DNA from: Jeotgalicoccus sp052093725
Lineage (GTDB): Bacteria; Bacillota; Bacilli; Staphylococcales; Salinicoccaceae
DNA length: 25,091 nucleotides
Direction of reading: 5' to 3'
NCBI GenBank assembly: GCA_052093725.1
Contig: JBQDHL010000016.1
Location: 1-25,091, forward strand
Shown: in pieces, positions 14,002 through 23,192 of the stretch
How positions within the stretch are numbered: the stretch's first letter is position 1
How the letters are laid out: each line of letters opens with the position of its first letter
Notes under the pieces: generated by a model
The model's input: only the letters and a program-made list of their open reading frames with translations
Told to the model about the DNA's origin: nothing
Database searches by the model: none
Translations under genes and position numbers: made by a program

Positions 14002-15112
14002 ACGTTTATATCCGTCAGCTGTTATCGGTATTATCGGCGGCGGACAGCTCGGGAAAATGCTCGCACAGAGTGCTCAGCGAATGGGATACAAAGTTGCGGT
14101 ACTCGATCCGTCAGAAGATGCTCCAGCACGCAGCATGTGTCACACTTTTATTCACGCTGATTTCAGTGATGAAGAGGCGCTGATTAAATTAAGTGATATG
14201 TCAGATGTTGTCACATACGAATTTGAAAATATTGATGCGCATATTTTAAAAAATCTCGTCTCTGACTATTACGTACCGCAGGGTTCAAAAACAGTACTGA
14301 CACTGCAAAATCGTACGAGTGAAAAAATTGCAATTAAAGAATCAGGTGCGAGTATCGTACCATTTGAAAATATTTCATCGGAAGAAGATGTAAAGGCATT
14401 TGCTGAAAAGCATTCGTATCCGTTAATTGTGAAGACGACAACAGGTGGCTACGATGGCAAAGGCCAGTATTACATCGGTTCGGAACAGGAATTATTAAAT
14501 GAAAATATACCATTTAAAGATACAGCATTTATCGTTGAGAAATATATAGATTTATCGAGAGAAGTTTCATTAACTGCAGCACGAAGTGCGAGCGGAGAAA
14601 TAATCTATTTCCCGCTGCAGGAAAACCTTCACCGCAATCAGATTTTATACCGTACAATCGCACCGGCAAGAGTCAATTATTTTGAAAAAGCGAAAGCTGA
14701 AGCTAATAAAATTTTGGAAGCAATGTTGTTCGTCGGCGTGTTTACAATCGAATTCTTTATAGATCAGGACGGGGAATTGTACGTAAATGAAATTGCACCG
14801 CGACCTCATAACTCAGCACATTACACGATTGAGGCATGTAATATAAGCCAGTTCGATGCACATATTTTAAGCGTAACTGACCAGCCGCTACCAGAAGTGT
14901 ATCAGCACAAAGATGCAATCATGATGAACCTGCTTGGTGAAGATTTGGACAGATTGGACCTTGAATTGTTTGATTATTCCGAATGGAATGTTCATTTGTA
15001 TGGAAAATCAGATCGTAAACCAGCAAGGAAAATGGGACACGTCACAATACTAACTGATGATATCGAAGGTGAACTCGAAAAACTGAAAAAGAATTTTGAA
15101 AAAGAATCATAG
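13988..15112 (+). CDS. purK: N5-carboxyaminoimidazole ribonucleotide synthase PurK
   Basis: This 374-residue ATP-grasp enzyme makes N5-CAIR from AIR, bicarbonate and ATP. It has the N-terminal nucleotide-binding GIIGGGQLGKML, an ATP-grasp core with TTTGGYDGKGQY near residue 154, and the family C-terminal block NEIAPRPHNSAHYT near residue 270. The ATG at 13988 lies inside the purE 3' end with a GAGGA site upstream; a longer reading from 13961 would extend the overlap without gaining family similarity. After its stop there are 77 bases before purL, where purC, purS and purQ would normally follow. Confidence 0.96.
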   Translation: MTLSKRLYPSAVIGIIGGGQLGKMLAQSAQRMGYKVAVLDPSEDAPARSMCHTFIHADFSDEEALIKLSDMSDVVTYEFENIDAHILKNLVSDYYVPQGSKTVLTLQNRTSEKIAIKESGASIVPFENISSEEDVKAFAEKHSYPLIVKTTTGGYDGKGQYYIGSEQELLNENIPFKDTAFIVEKYIDLSREVSLTAARSASGEIIYFPLQENLHRNQILYRTIAPARVNYFEKAKAEANKILEAMLFVGVFTIEFFIDQDGELYVNEIAPRPHNSAHYTIEACNISQFDAHILSVTDQPLPEVYQHKDAIMMNLLGEDLDRLDLELFDYSEWNVHLYGKSDRKPARKMGHVTILTDDIEGELEKLKKNFEKES

Positions 15113-15189
15113 TAGTATTTTATCGTAATTAGACTGAAGCACTGATTGAAGTGAAAACTAAATTTACAATAAGCTGGAGGAAATTAAAG

Positions 15190-17358
15190 ATGAAATTCAA
15201 TGAACCGACAAACCAGGAAATTAAAGAACAGAAACTTTACGCAGAAATGGGCTTAACAGATTCAGAATTCGATAATATTAATGAAATTTTAGGCAGAGAG
15301 CCTAACTATACTGAAACTGGCATTTTTTCTGCAATGTGGAGTGAACATTGTTCTTATAAACACTCAAAACCATTTTTAAAACAGTTCCCGACTGAAGGCG
15401 ATCATGTTTTAATGGGACCCGGCGAAGGTGCGGGTGTTGTGGATATCGGTGATAACCAGGCGATTGTGTTTAAAGTCGAATCTCATAACCACCCGTCAGC
15501 TGTAGATCCGTATCAGGGTGCTGCGACTGGTGTCGGCGGTATTGTCCGTGACATCGTATCTATCGGTGCACGTCCAATCGGTTTATTAAACTCACTTCGT
15601 ATCGGCGAGCTGGATGACAATCAGAACAAGTGGCTGCTTCGCGGTGTCGTTGACGGTATGTCAGACTACGGCAACACGATGGAACTTCCTGCAGTGTCAG
15701 GCGAAGTGGAATTCGATGCAGCGTATCACGAGAATCCGTTAGTTAACGCAATGGGTGTCGGGCTGATTACTCACGATAAGATTCAAAAAGGAACGGCAAA
15801 AGGTATCGGCAACAAAGTAGTATATGTAGGTCTTCCTACAGGCAGAGACGGAATTAACGGCGCAAGTTTCGCATCAGGTGAACTGAGCGATGATAACCGT
15901 CCGGAAATTCAAAAAGGCCATCCTGAAGCAGGGAAACTGTTAATGGAAGCAACGCTGAAAGCAATCGACATGAAAGAACTTGTCGGAATTCAGGATATGG
16001 GTGCAGCAGGACTGACATCTTCAAGTGCCGAAATGGCGGACAAAGGTGATTCAGGAATGAATCTTTATCTGGACCAGGTACCTGTGACTCATGCAGATAT
16101 GTCACCGTACGAAATGATGCTGTCGGAAACACAGGAGCGTATGCTTCTCGTTGTTGAAGATGGTTCTGAAGATAAATTTTTAAATATGTTTAAAGAAATG
16201 AAGCTCGACACTGCAGTAATTGGTGAAGTAACTGAAGGCGATCGTCTGAAACTTTACTATGAAGATGAAGTATATGCTGACCTGCCTGTAGCACCGCTGT
16301 CGGACGATGCACCTGTTTATATTTTAGAAGGAACTGAACCGGAGCAGGACGAAGCGCGTACAGATTACAGCGATGAAGATCTTGAAACAGCATTTGATAA
16401 CTTAATTTCACACCCGACAATTGGAGATAAATCATTTATTTATAATGAATTCAACAGTACGGTTGGCGGCAATACTTTGCAGGATTCAGGTTTCGGTGCC
16501 GGAGTTGTACAGATTGAAGGTACTGACAAAGCAGTAAGTATGGTACTTGACGGTAAGAGCCGTTATGTATTTGCAGATCCTTACAATGGCGGTAAAGAAG
16601 TTGTGGCACAGACATTCAGAAGCATTATCGCAACAGGAGCTGTACCGTTAGGTATGACGGACTGTCTGAACTACGGTTCTCCTGAAAAACCTGAAATATA
16701 CAACCAGCTTGATAAGTCGACTAAAGGTATGGCGGAAGCATGTCTTGCATTATCGACACCGGTTGTTTCAGGTAACGTCAGTCTATATAACGAACACAGC
16801 ACAGGCGGGATTCTGCCGACACCGGTTATCGGAATGGTCGGTCTAATTGATAATATTAATCAGTTGAAACATGAAAGTGTTAACGAGGGCGACACATTGT
16901 ACTTAGTTGGTGAATTAACACCGTCATTCGCAGGAAGCCAGCTTGAAAAACAGCTTGAAAATACAATCCGCCAGACAGAACGTTCAATCGACCTTGAACT
17001 TGAATACAAACGTGGAATGATGCTGCGTGAAAAACTTATTAACGGTGAAATCAATAAAATTGCTCCGCTTGGACGAGGCGGTCTGATTGCTAAACTTGCA
17101 CAACTTGCGAGCTTCAACAATCTCGGTCTTGAAGTAAATATCGACGTCCGCAAAGATTTATTATTTGCAGAAGGCGCTTCAAACTATATCGTCGCAGCAC
17201 CAGCCGGTCTTGATATCGAAGGTGCAGTTGAAATTGGTAAACTATCAGGCGATAAATTTATCGTTAAAGTACAGGATTTCGAAATTAATCGTGAATTATC
17301 AGATGTCAGAAGCGCATGGGAGGGGGCAATCCCGTCATGTATGAACTCAGAGGGCTAA
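15190..17358 (+). CDS. purL: FGAM synthase large subunit PurL (small-type)
   Basis: This 722-residue synthetase subunit makes formylglycinamidine ribonucleotide from FGAR, ATP and ammonia. It is the short bacterial form, so it needs PurS and the glutaminase PurQ, neither of which is encoded here. Recognisable segments are SAMWSEHCSYKHSK near the N-terminus, SHNHPSAVDPYQGAATGVGG near residue 92 and the repeated synthetase halves expected for this fold. Length is close to Bacillus and Staphylococcus PurL. The ATG at 15190 is chosen for its GGAGG site at 15176-15180; an in-frame GTG at 15151 would add 13 residues not seen in the family. The 3' end overlaps purF by 22 bases. Confidence 0.96.
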   Translation: MKFNEPTNQEIKEQKLYAEMGLTDSEFDNINEILGREPNYTETGIFSAMWSEHCSYKHSKPFLKQFPTEGDHVLMGPGEGAGVVDIGDNQAIVFKVESHNHPSAVDPYQGAATGVGGIVRDIVSIGARPIGLLNSLRIGELDDNQNKWLLRGVVDGMSDYGNTMELPAVSGEVEFDAAYHENPLVNAMGVGLITHDKIQKGTAKGIGNKVVYVGLPTGRDGINGASFASGELSDDNRPEIQKGHPEAGKLLMEATLKAIDMKELVGIQDMGAAGLTSSSAEMADKGDSGMNLYLDQVPVTHADMSPYEMMLSETQERMLLVVEDGSEDKFLNMFKEMKLDTAVIGEVTEGDRLKLYYEDEVYADLPVAPLSDDAPVYILEGTEPEQDEARTDYSDEDLETAFDNLISHPTIGDKSFIYNEFNSTVGGNTLQDSGFGAGVVQIEGTDKAVSMVLDGKSRYVFADPYNGGKEVVAQTFRSIIATGAVPLGMTDCLNYGSPEKPEIYNQLDKSTKGMAEACLALSTPVVSGNVSLYNEHSTGGILPTPVIGMVGLIDNINQLKHESVNEGDTLYLVGELTPSFAGSQLEKQLENTIRQTERSIDLELEYKRGMMLREKLINGEINKIAPLGRGGLIAKLAQLASFNNLGLEVNIDVRKDLLFAEGASNYIVAAPAGLDIEGAVEIGKLSGDKFIVKVQDFEINRELSDVRSAWEGAIPSCMNSEG

Positions 17359-18755
17359 ATGAAGAGTGTGGTCTCTTTGGTATTTGGGGACACCCCGAAG
17401 CCAGCGAATTAACGTATATGGCATTGCACAGTCTGCAGCACCGCGGTCAGGAAGGGGCGGGTATCGTCGCTTCCGGGGGTGATTATCTGTTCGGCGCACG
17501 CGGTATGGGTCTTTTGACTGAAGCCTTGTCGCAGACGCAGCTTGAATCATTAAAGCCATTTTCCAAGTCAATCGGACACGTACGCTATGCAACTACCGGT
17601 TCGAGTGCATTATCAAACGTTCAGCCATTTTTATTTAAAAGCCATATTGGTGATCTTGGTCTTGCGCATAACGGCAACATCGTTAATGCATTACAGATTA
17701 GACGCGCACTTGAAGATGATGGTGCAATATTCCAGACGACTTCCGATTCGGAAGTGTTTGCCCATCTGTTAAGACGTGCTAAAGGACCGACGAGAAAAGC
17801 ACGGATTAAAACAACACTGCAGCAGCTGAAAGGGGCATTTGCGTTCACTATATTACATGAAGACGCATTAACGATTGCTCTCGATGATCACGGTGTTCGT
17901 CCGCTGATGCTTGGTTCGTTGGACGGCGCATACTGTGTTGCCAGTGAAACATGTGCATTTACTGCAATTGGTGCTGAGTATATCCGTGATATTGAACCTG
18001 GTGAACTCATTACAATAAGCGACGACGGCATTGATTTTGACCGTTATACAGATTTTGAAAATCCGAATATGTGCTCGATGGAATATATTTATTTTGCGCG
18101 TGCAGATTCAGAGTTCCGCGGCACATCTACGTACACGATACGTAAAGCGCTCGGAGAAGAACTTGCAAAAGAAATGGATGTTAAAGCGGATATTGTTATC
18201 GGTGTACCCGATTCAAGTCTTGCTGCCGCAAAAGGGTTCAGCGATGAATCGGGGATTCCGGGCGAACAGGGGTTATTAAAAAACCGCTACGTCGGAAGAA
18301 CATTTATCGCTTCGGGTCAGGAAGCACGTGAACGTGCAGTCCGGATGAAGCTGTCTCCGGTAAGAGACATTGTCGAAGGCAAAAGTATTATTGTGATCGA
18401 CGATTCAATTGTGCGCGGGACGACGAGTAAATTTATCGTTAAAGCATTGAAAAAAGCAGGCGCTAAAGAAGTGCATATGGGTGTGTCTTCACCGCCTCTT
18501 AAAAACCCGTGCTATTACGGTATCGATGTGTCGACGCACGCGGAAATTATCGCCTCGTCGAAATCGACTGACGAAGTACGAAAAGAGATTGGTGCAGATT
18601 CATTAACTTATTTATCTGTTGAAAAAATGCATGCAGTGTATGAGAAATACGGCTCACGCGGTCAGTGTGATGCGTGCTTTACAGGAAATTATCCGATCGA
18701 AAATACTGACGGCCTGCTGCCTCAGGAAAAAGATGCGAAAACGAAAGGAGTATAA
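17337..18755 (+). CDS. purF: Amidophosphoribosyltransferase PurF
   Basis: This 472-residue enzyme makes 5-phosphoribosylamine from PRPP and glutamine, the committed step. A 10-residue propeptide precedes Cys11, the N-terminal nucleophile expected to be exposed by self-processing as in Bacillus. The glutaminase half carries HSLQHRGQEGAG; the phosphoribosyl half carries the PRPP loop VIDDSIVRGTT (353-363). Four cysteines placed like the [4Fe-4S] ligands of Bacillus PurF are at 246, 392, 444 and 447, so this is the oxygen-sensitive cluster type. The ATG at 17337 lies within purL and follows a GGGAGGGGG site; a frame from 17316 would lengthen the propeptide. Confidence 0.96.
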   Translation: MYELRGLNEECGLFGIWGHPEASELTYMALHSLQHRGQEGAGIVASGGDYLFGARGMGLLTEALSQTQLESLKPFSKSIGHVRYATTGSSALSNVQPFLFKSHIGDLGLAHNGNIVNALQIRRALEDDGAIFQTTSDSEVFAHLLRRAKGPTRKARIKTTLQQLKGAFAFTILHEDALTIALDDHGVRPLMLGSLDGAYCVASETCAFTAIGAEYIRDIEPGELITISDDGIDFDRYTDFENPNMCSMEYIYFARADSEFRGTSTYTIRKALGEELAKEMDVKADIVIGVPDSSLAAAKGFSDESGIPGEQGLLKNRYVGRTFIASGQEARERAVRMKLSPVRDIVEGKSIIVIDDSIVRGTTSKFIVKALKKAGAKEVHMGVSSPPLKNPCYYGIDVSTHAEIIASSKSTDEVRKEIGADSLTYLSVEKMHAVYEKYGSRGQCDACFTGNYPIENTDGLLPQEKDAKTKGV

Positions 18756-18757
18756 CG

Positions 18758-19777
18758 ATGTCTGAACAATATAAAAAAGCCGGTGTCGATATTAATGCCG
18801 GATATGAAGCGGTCGAACAGATGAAGAATCATGTAAAACGTACGATGCGTCCGGAAGTAATCGGAGGCCTTGGAGGATTTGGTGCAGCATTTGATTTATC
18901 ACAGTTAAATATGACAGCACCTGTACTCGTGTCTGGCACTGATGGTGTCGGTACAAAGCTGAAACTTGCTATCGATTATAACCGTCACAATACGATTGGT
19001 ATCGATGCTGTTGCAATGTGTGTGAATGACATTATTACAACTGGTGCAGAACCGTTATATTTCCTTGATTATATAGCTGTGAACAAAGTGGTTCCTCAGC
19101 ATATCGGTGAGATTGTTAAAGGTGTTTCTGAAGGTTGCGTGCAGTCAGAATGTGCGCTGATCGGCGGAGAAACTGCCGAGATGGGTGAAATGTACGGAGA
19201 AGGCGAATACGATATTGCAGGATTTGCAGTAGGTGCAGTTGAGAAACATGAATATATTGATGGTACTTCTGTTAAAGCAGGCGATAAAATTATCGGACTC
19301 GCATCAAGCGGCATTCATTCAAACGGTTACAGTTTAGTCCGTAAAATTATTGCTGATAACAATATCGATGTAACAGTTGACTTAGACGGTGACAAGCTGC
19401 TTGATCTGCTGCTTGAACCGACACGTATTTACGCAAAGGAAGTTAAAGCATTAAAAGATAAAGTAAATATTAAAGCGATGAGCCATATTACCGGTGGCGG
19501 ATTTATCGAAAACATTCCGAGAGCACTGCCTGAACACTTAGGCGTCGACCTCGATGTTAAAAAGATTGAAGTGCCTAAAGTACTGGCATGGCTCCTTGAT
19601 CAAAGCGGCATGAGCAGTGAAGAAGCATACAACGTCTTCAATATGGGAATCGGATTTATAATTGTGGTCTCTGCAGACGAGGCTGATAAAGCACTTGATA
19701 TACTGAAAGACTTTGATTATCGGAGCAGTGTGATCGGTGAAGTTACTGCTGAGGCAGGAATTGAAATCAATGGTTAA
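18758..19777 (+). CDS. purM: AIR synthetase PurM
   Basis: This 339-residue phosphoribosylformylglycinamidine cyclo-ligase closes the imidazole ring of FGAM using ATP. Family segments are GLGGFGAAFDL near residue 38, VSGTDGVGTKLKLA near 57 and GGETAEMGEMY near 136. It belongs to the same ATP-binding superfamily as PurL. The ATG at 18758 is 2 bases after the purF stop and uses an AAAGGAG site within the purF 3' end. The 3' end overlaps purN by 8 bases. Confidence 0.97.
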   Translation: MSEQYKKAGVDINAGYEAVEQMKNHVKRTMRPEVIGGLGGFGAAFDLSQLNMTAPVLVSGTDGVGTKLKLAIDYNRHNTIGIDAVAMCVNDIITTGAEPLYFLDYIAVNKVVPQHIGEIVKGVSEGCVQSECALIGGETAEMGEMYGEGEYDIAGFAVGAVEKHEYIDGTSVKAGDKIIGLASSGIHSNGYSLVRKIIADNNIDVTVDLDGDKLLDLLLEPTRIYAKEVKALKDKVNIKAMSHITGGGFIENIPRALPEHLGVDLDVKKIEVPKVLAWLLDQSGMSSEEAYNVFNMGIGFIIVVSADEADKALDILKDFDYRSSVIGEVTAEAGIEING

Positions 19778-20339
19778 AAATATTGCTGTACTGGCTTCCG
19801 GCAGCGGCTCGAACTTTGAAAATCTTGCATTAAAAAGTGCAGAAATCGGATTCGAGATTAAAGTGCTGGTCACAGATTCGCCGGATGCATTTGCGGTTAA
19901 ACGGGCAGAGAAATTAAATATTCCTTCGATAATTGTTGACCGCAGTGCATACTCCAATAAGCAGGAATTTGAAAAAAGCATCAGAGAAGCCTTATCAGGT
20001 TTTGATATTGAGTATATTGTACTGGCAGGTTTTATGAGGATTTTTTCGGCTGAATTTATTAATGCGTATAAAGACCGCATCATTAATCTGCATCCGTCAC
20101 TGCTGCCGTCTTTTAAAGGCAGAAATGGCATTGAAGATGCTTACAATTACGGTGTGAAAGTGACCGGTGTGACTGTGCATTATGTGGATGCAGGAATTGA
20201 TACAGGTAAAATTATTGCACAGACTGCAGTTTTAGTAGAAGAAGATGAAACGCTTCATTCATTAGAAGGAAAAATACATCAGGTGGAGTATGAGTTATAC
20301 CCCGCCGCTCTGAAGAAAGTACTGGATGGGAGAGTTTAA
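19770..20339 (+). CDS. purN: GAR transformylase PurN
   Basis: This 189-residue enzyme transfers a formyl group from 10-formyl-tetrahydrofolate to GAR. The N-terminal phosphate loop VLASGSGSNFENL is followed by the catalytic triad Asn106, His108 and Asp144, numbered as in E. coli PurN, in NLHPSLLPSF and DAGIDTG. I choose the ATG at 19770 (MVKNIAVL) because it matches the family N-terminus and overlaps the purM stop; the frame from 19737 would add 11 unrelated residues. The purM-purN overlap suggests coupling. Confidence 0.95.
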   Translation: MVKNIAVLASGSGSNFENLALKSAEIGFEIKVLVTDSPDAFAVKRAEKLNIPSIIVDRSAYSNKQEFEKSIREALSGFDIEYIVLAGFMRIFSAEFINAYKDRIINLHPSLLPSFKGRNGIEDAYNYGVKVTGVTVHYVDAGIDTGKIIAQTAVLVEEDETLHSLEGKIHQVEYELYPAALKKVLDGRV

Positions 20340-20341
20340 CT

Positions 20342-21817
20342 ATGAAAGCATTGCTGAGCGTATCGAACAAAACAGGAATAGAGAAATTTGCTGAAGGACT
20401 GATTGAAAACGGCTATGAGCTGTATTCAACGGGCGGCACGTTTAAAGCATTACAAGAAGCTGATATTGCTGTAAATCAGGTGAGTGATTTAACGGATTTC
20501 AATGAGATTATGGATGGCCGCGTCAAAACACTGCACCCGGCTGTTCACGGTGGTATTTTAGCAGACCGCGACAATGAAGCACATATGAAAGACCTTCGTG
20601 ATAATAATATTGAGACGATTGATCTCGTTGCGGTCAACTTGTATCCATTTAAAGAGACAGTGCGAAAAGCAGATGTCACTGAAAGTGATGCCGTTGAAAA
20701 CATTGATATCGGCGGTCCGACGATGCTGCGTGCAGCTGCGAAAAACTATAAGCATGTCACGACAGTCGTCGATCCGTTTGATTACGATGAAGTATTGGAG
20801 CGTATTAAAGATAACGCTCTTGATGAAGACTTCAGAAAACAGCTGATGATTAAAGTGTTCCGTCATACGAATGACTATGATCAGGCAATTGTAAACTTTT
20901 TTGCACAAAGTGAAAAAACACTTCGTTACGGTGAAAATCCGCATCAAAGTGCAAAATACGTTAAAACTTCAGACGATAGAAACACAATTCTTAATGCCGA
21001 TGTACTTCACGGTAAGGAACTCAGCTACAACAACATAAGAGATGCAGACAGTGCATTTCAGCTGGCGAAGAAATTTGATTTACCGGCAGCAGTTGCTGTA
21101 AAACATATGAACCCGTGCGGTGTCGGTACAGGGGATACACTTTCAGATGCTTTCCAGAATGCATTTGATGCTGATAATCAATCTATTTTCGGTGGAATTG
21201 TTGCGCTTAATAAGACTGTGGATGCGGCAACAGCAGAAAAATTAAGTAAAGTATTCTTAGAAGTGATTATTGCTCCGTATTTCTCAGAAGAAGCCTTAAA
21301 TATTTTAACAGTGAAGAAAAATATCAGACTCTTACAAGTTGATTTCACTGAAGAAGATGTCCAGGATGAGTTTGTCAGTGTCTCAGGCGGCTACTTGGTG
21401 CAATCACGTGACACTGGAAAACTTGATAAAGACTCGCTTGAATATGTGACAGAGAAAAAACCTGATGATGAGCAGTTAAAAGCATTGGTACTTGCATGGG
21501 AAGTATCAAAACATGTGAAATCGAATGCGATAGTACTCGCCAACAGTAAACAGACAACAGGAATCGGTGCGGGTCAGATGAATCGTGTCGGCGCACTGAA
21601 AATTGCTGCAGACCGTGCAATTGAGCTTGGTGAAAATGTAGTCCTTGCAAGTGACGGTTTTTTCCCGATGCCGGATACTGTAGAAAATGCACATCAGTAC
21701 GGCATTAAAGCAATTATCCAGCCGGGCGGTTCTAAACGTGATAATGAATCAATTGATTTTTGCAACGAGCACGGTATTGCAATGGTATTTACAGGAATGC
21801 GTCATTTCAAACATTAA
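20342..21817 (+). CDS. purH: Bifunctional AICAR transformylase/IMP cyclohydrolase PurH
   Basis: This 491-residue bifunctional enzyme carries out the last two steps to IMP. The N-terminal cyclohydrolase (about 1-190) has LLSVSNKTGIEKFA, STGGTFKAL and GRVKTLHP; the C-terminal transformylase has RYGENPHQSA, the catalytic VKHMNPCG region near residue 257 and ANSKQTTGIGAGQMNR. Length is close to the staphylococcal protein and slightly shorter than that of Bacillus. The ATG at 20342 lies 2 bases after purN, with a GGGAGAG site at the purN end. Confidence 0.97.
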   Translation: MKALLSVSNKTGIEKFAEGLIENGYELYSTGGTFKALQEADIAVNQVSDLTDFNEIMDGRVKTLHPAVHGGILADRDNEAHMKDLRDNNIETIDLVAVNLYPFKETVRKADVTESDAVENIDIGGPTMLRAAAKNYKHVTTVVDPFDYDEVLERIKDNALDEDFRKQLMIKVFRHTNDYDQAIVNFFAQSEKTLRYGENPHQSAKYVKTSDDRNTILNADVLHGKELSYNNIRDADSAFQLAKKFDLPAAVAVKHMNPCGVGTGDTLSDAFQNAFDADNQSIFGGIVALNKTVDAATAEKLSKVFLEVIIAPYFSEEALNILTVKKNIRLLQVDFTEEDVQDEFVSVSGGYLVQSRDTGKLDKDSLEYVTEKKPDDEQLKALVLAWEVSKHVKSNAIVLANSKQTTGIGAGQMNRVGALKIAADRAIELGENVVLASDGFFPMPDTVENAHQYGIKAIIQPGGSKRDNESIDFCNEHGIAMVFTGMRHFKH

Positions 21818-21836
21818 TACTGGAGGACGAAAATCA

Positions 21837-23087
21837 ATGAATGTATTAGTAATTGGCGGCGGCGGACGGGAGCATGTTCTCGTTAAAACCTTAAGTCGGT
21901 CAAAGCATACAAAAAATATTCATGCAGCACCCGGCAACAGCAGCATGCTGAAATATGCAACTGTACACAGTGATATTAAGGATTCTGATATTGAACAGAT
22001 TGTTGAACTCGCCCAACAGGAAAATATTACCTGGGCAGTTGTCGGTCCGGAAGCGCCGCTAAATGCAGGTGTTGCGGATGCTCTTGAAGCTGCCGGCGTG
22101 AAAGTGTTTGGACCGAGAAAGCTTGAAGCACAGCTCGAATCATCAAAAGCTTTTGCGAAAAACATTATGATAAAATACGGTATTCCGACTGCTGAATATC
22201 AGGCATTTACAAATTTAATCGATGCAACGGAGTACATCAAACAGCAGGGTGCACCGATAGTTATTAAGAAAGACGGGCTTGCTGCAGGAAAAGGTGTTGC
22301 TGTTGCGATGACTGAAACTGAAGCACTCGATGCTCTAAAAGAAATGTTTGTTGAAGGGGAAAATAATCCGGTCGTAATTGAAGAATTCCTTGAAGGTGAG
22401 GAGTTCAGCTTAATGGTGCTCGTTAACGGTGATTATATATTACCGTTCGATATTGTGGCGCAGGATCATAAACGTGCATATGACAGTGATACTGGACCAA
22501 ATACCGGCGGCATGGGTGCATATGCTCCTGTTACGCATATCGGTGAAGATGTTATTGATGAAGCAATCAATAACATTGTTAAACCGATGGCGGATGCAAT
22601 GGTTAAAGAAGGAATGGATTATTTCGGCGTCATGTATCTCGGTGCAATTATTACTAAACACGGCGTTAAGACGATTGAATTTAATGCACGCTTTGGTGAT
22701 CCGGAAGCACAGGTGCTGCTATCGCTTTTAGAATCGGATTTTATCGATGTACTGGAAGCTGTAAAAAATAAAGAACCGTATGAACTCAAGTTCAGCAGAG
22801 ATTCGATGCTTGGTGTAATTCTGGCATCACAAGGCTATCCAAAAGCCTATGAAAAAGGTGCGTCAGTTATTATTCCCGAAAGGCTAGAAGACGAAGTATT
22901 TAACAGCGGACTGAAACATATTGAAGATGAGCGTTATGAGACAGCAGGCGGCAGAGTAATGCTTGTTACAGGGCGAGGCAGTACGCTTGAAGAAGCAAAG
23001 CAGACAGCGTATAAAAATACTGAACAGATTGAATTTAATAATGAGGCGTTATTTTATCGTAATGATATTGGCGAACGCGGCGTTTAG
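21837..23087 (+). CDS. purD: GAR synthetase PurD
   Basis: This 416-residue ATP-grasp ligase joins phosphoribosylamine and glycine. It begins MNVLVIGGGGREHVL, has the ATP-binding loop KKDGLAAGKGVAVA near residue 143, the family DHKRAYDSDTGPNTGGMGAY region and FNARFGDPEAQV with metal ligands. The ATG at 21837 is set by a GGAGG site at 21822-21826 and by the family N-terminus; the open frame upstream to 21687 is purH sequence read in another frame. It is the last gene of the purine operon and ends in a terminator stem. Confidence 0.97.
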   Translation: MNVLVIGGGGREHVLVKTLSRSKHTKNIHAAPGNSSMLKYATVHSDIKDSDIEQIVELAQQENITWAVVGPEAPLNAGVADALEAAGVKVFGPRKLEAQLESSKAFAKNIMIKYGIPTAEYQAFTNLIDATEYIKQQGAPIVIKKDGLAAGKGVAVAMTETEALDALKEMFVEGENNPVVIEEFLEGEEFSLMVLVNGDYILPFDIVAQDHKRAYDSDTGPNTGGMGAYAPVTHIGEDVIDEAINNIVKPMADAMVKEGMDYFGVMYLGAIITKHGVKTIEFNARFGDPEAQVLLSLLESDFIDVLEAVKNKEPYELKFSRDSMLGVILASQGYPKAYEKGASVIIPERLEDEVFNSGLKHIEDERYETAGGRVMLVTGRGSTLEEAKQTAYKNTEQIEFNNEALFYRNDIGERGV

Positions 23088-23116
23088 ACAGGTGATTATT
23101 TCACCTGTCTTTTTTA
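23087..23116 (+). terminator. Rho-independent terminator of the purine operon
   Basis: A 9-bp stem (GACAGGTGA/TCACCTGTC) with a 5-base loop is followed by a T run at 23110-23115. The stem begins at the last base of the purD stop codon. Confidence 0.92.
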
Positions 23117-23165
23117 TTACAAAAAATGGGTATAGCGGAAATTATCAATTCATAGTATACTAATA

Positions 23166-23180
23166 TGGATTTTGAAAATT
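23166..23180. promoter_or_regulatory. Weak CodY-box-like sequence ahead of the binding-protein gene
   Basis: The bases ending in GAAAATT match 10 of 15 positions of the CodY consensus and lie directly before the ribosome binding site. Peptide-uptake genes are often CodY targets in this group, but a match of this quality can arise by chance in AT-rich DNA. No strong promoter was recognised in 23117-23192; a TATACT at 23156-23161 is a possible -10. Confidence 0.22.
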
Positions 23181-23192
23181 GGAGGAATAATA

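Noticed and set aside
15146..15170. Promoter between purK and purL (TTGAAG and TACAAT)
   Set aside because: The spacing is only 13 bases, too short for a sigma-A promoter.
15133..15189. Remnant of purQ upstream of purL
   Set aside because: The open stretch (ending ISWRKLK) faintly recalls a PurQ C-terminus but is in the same frame as purL, whereas purQ normally ends in a different frame; too short to support.
19538..20131. A 197-codon open frame on the minus strand
   Set aside because: It lies opposite purM and purN, whose motifs are unambiguous, and resembles no known protein.
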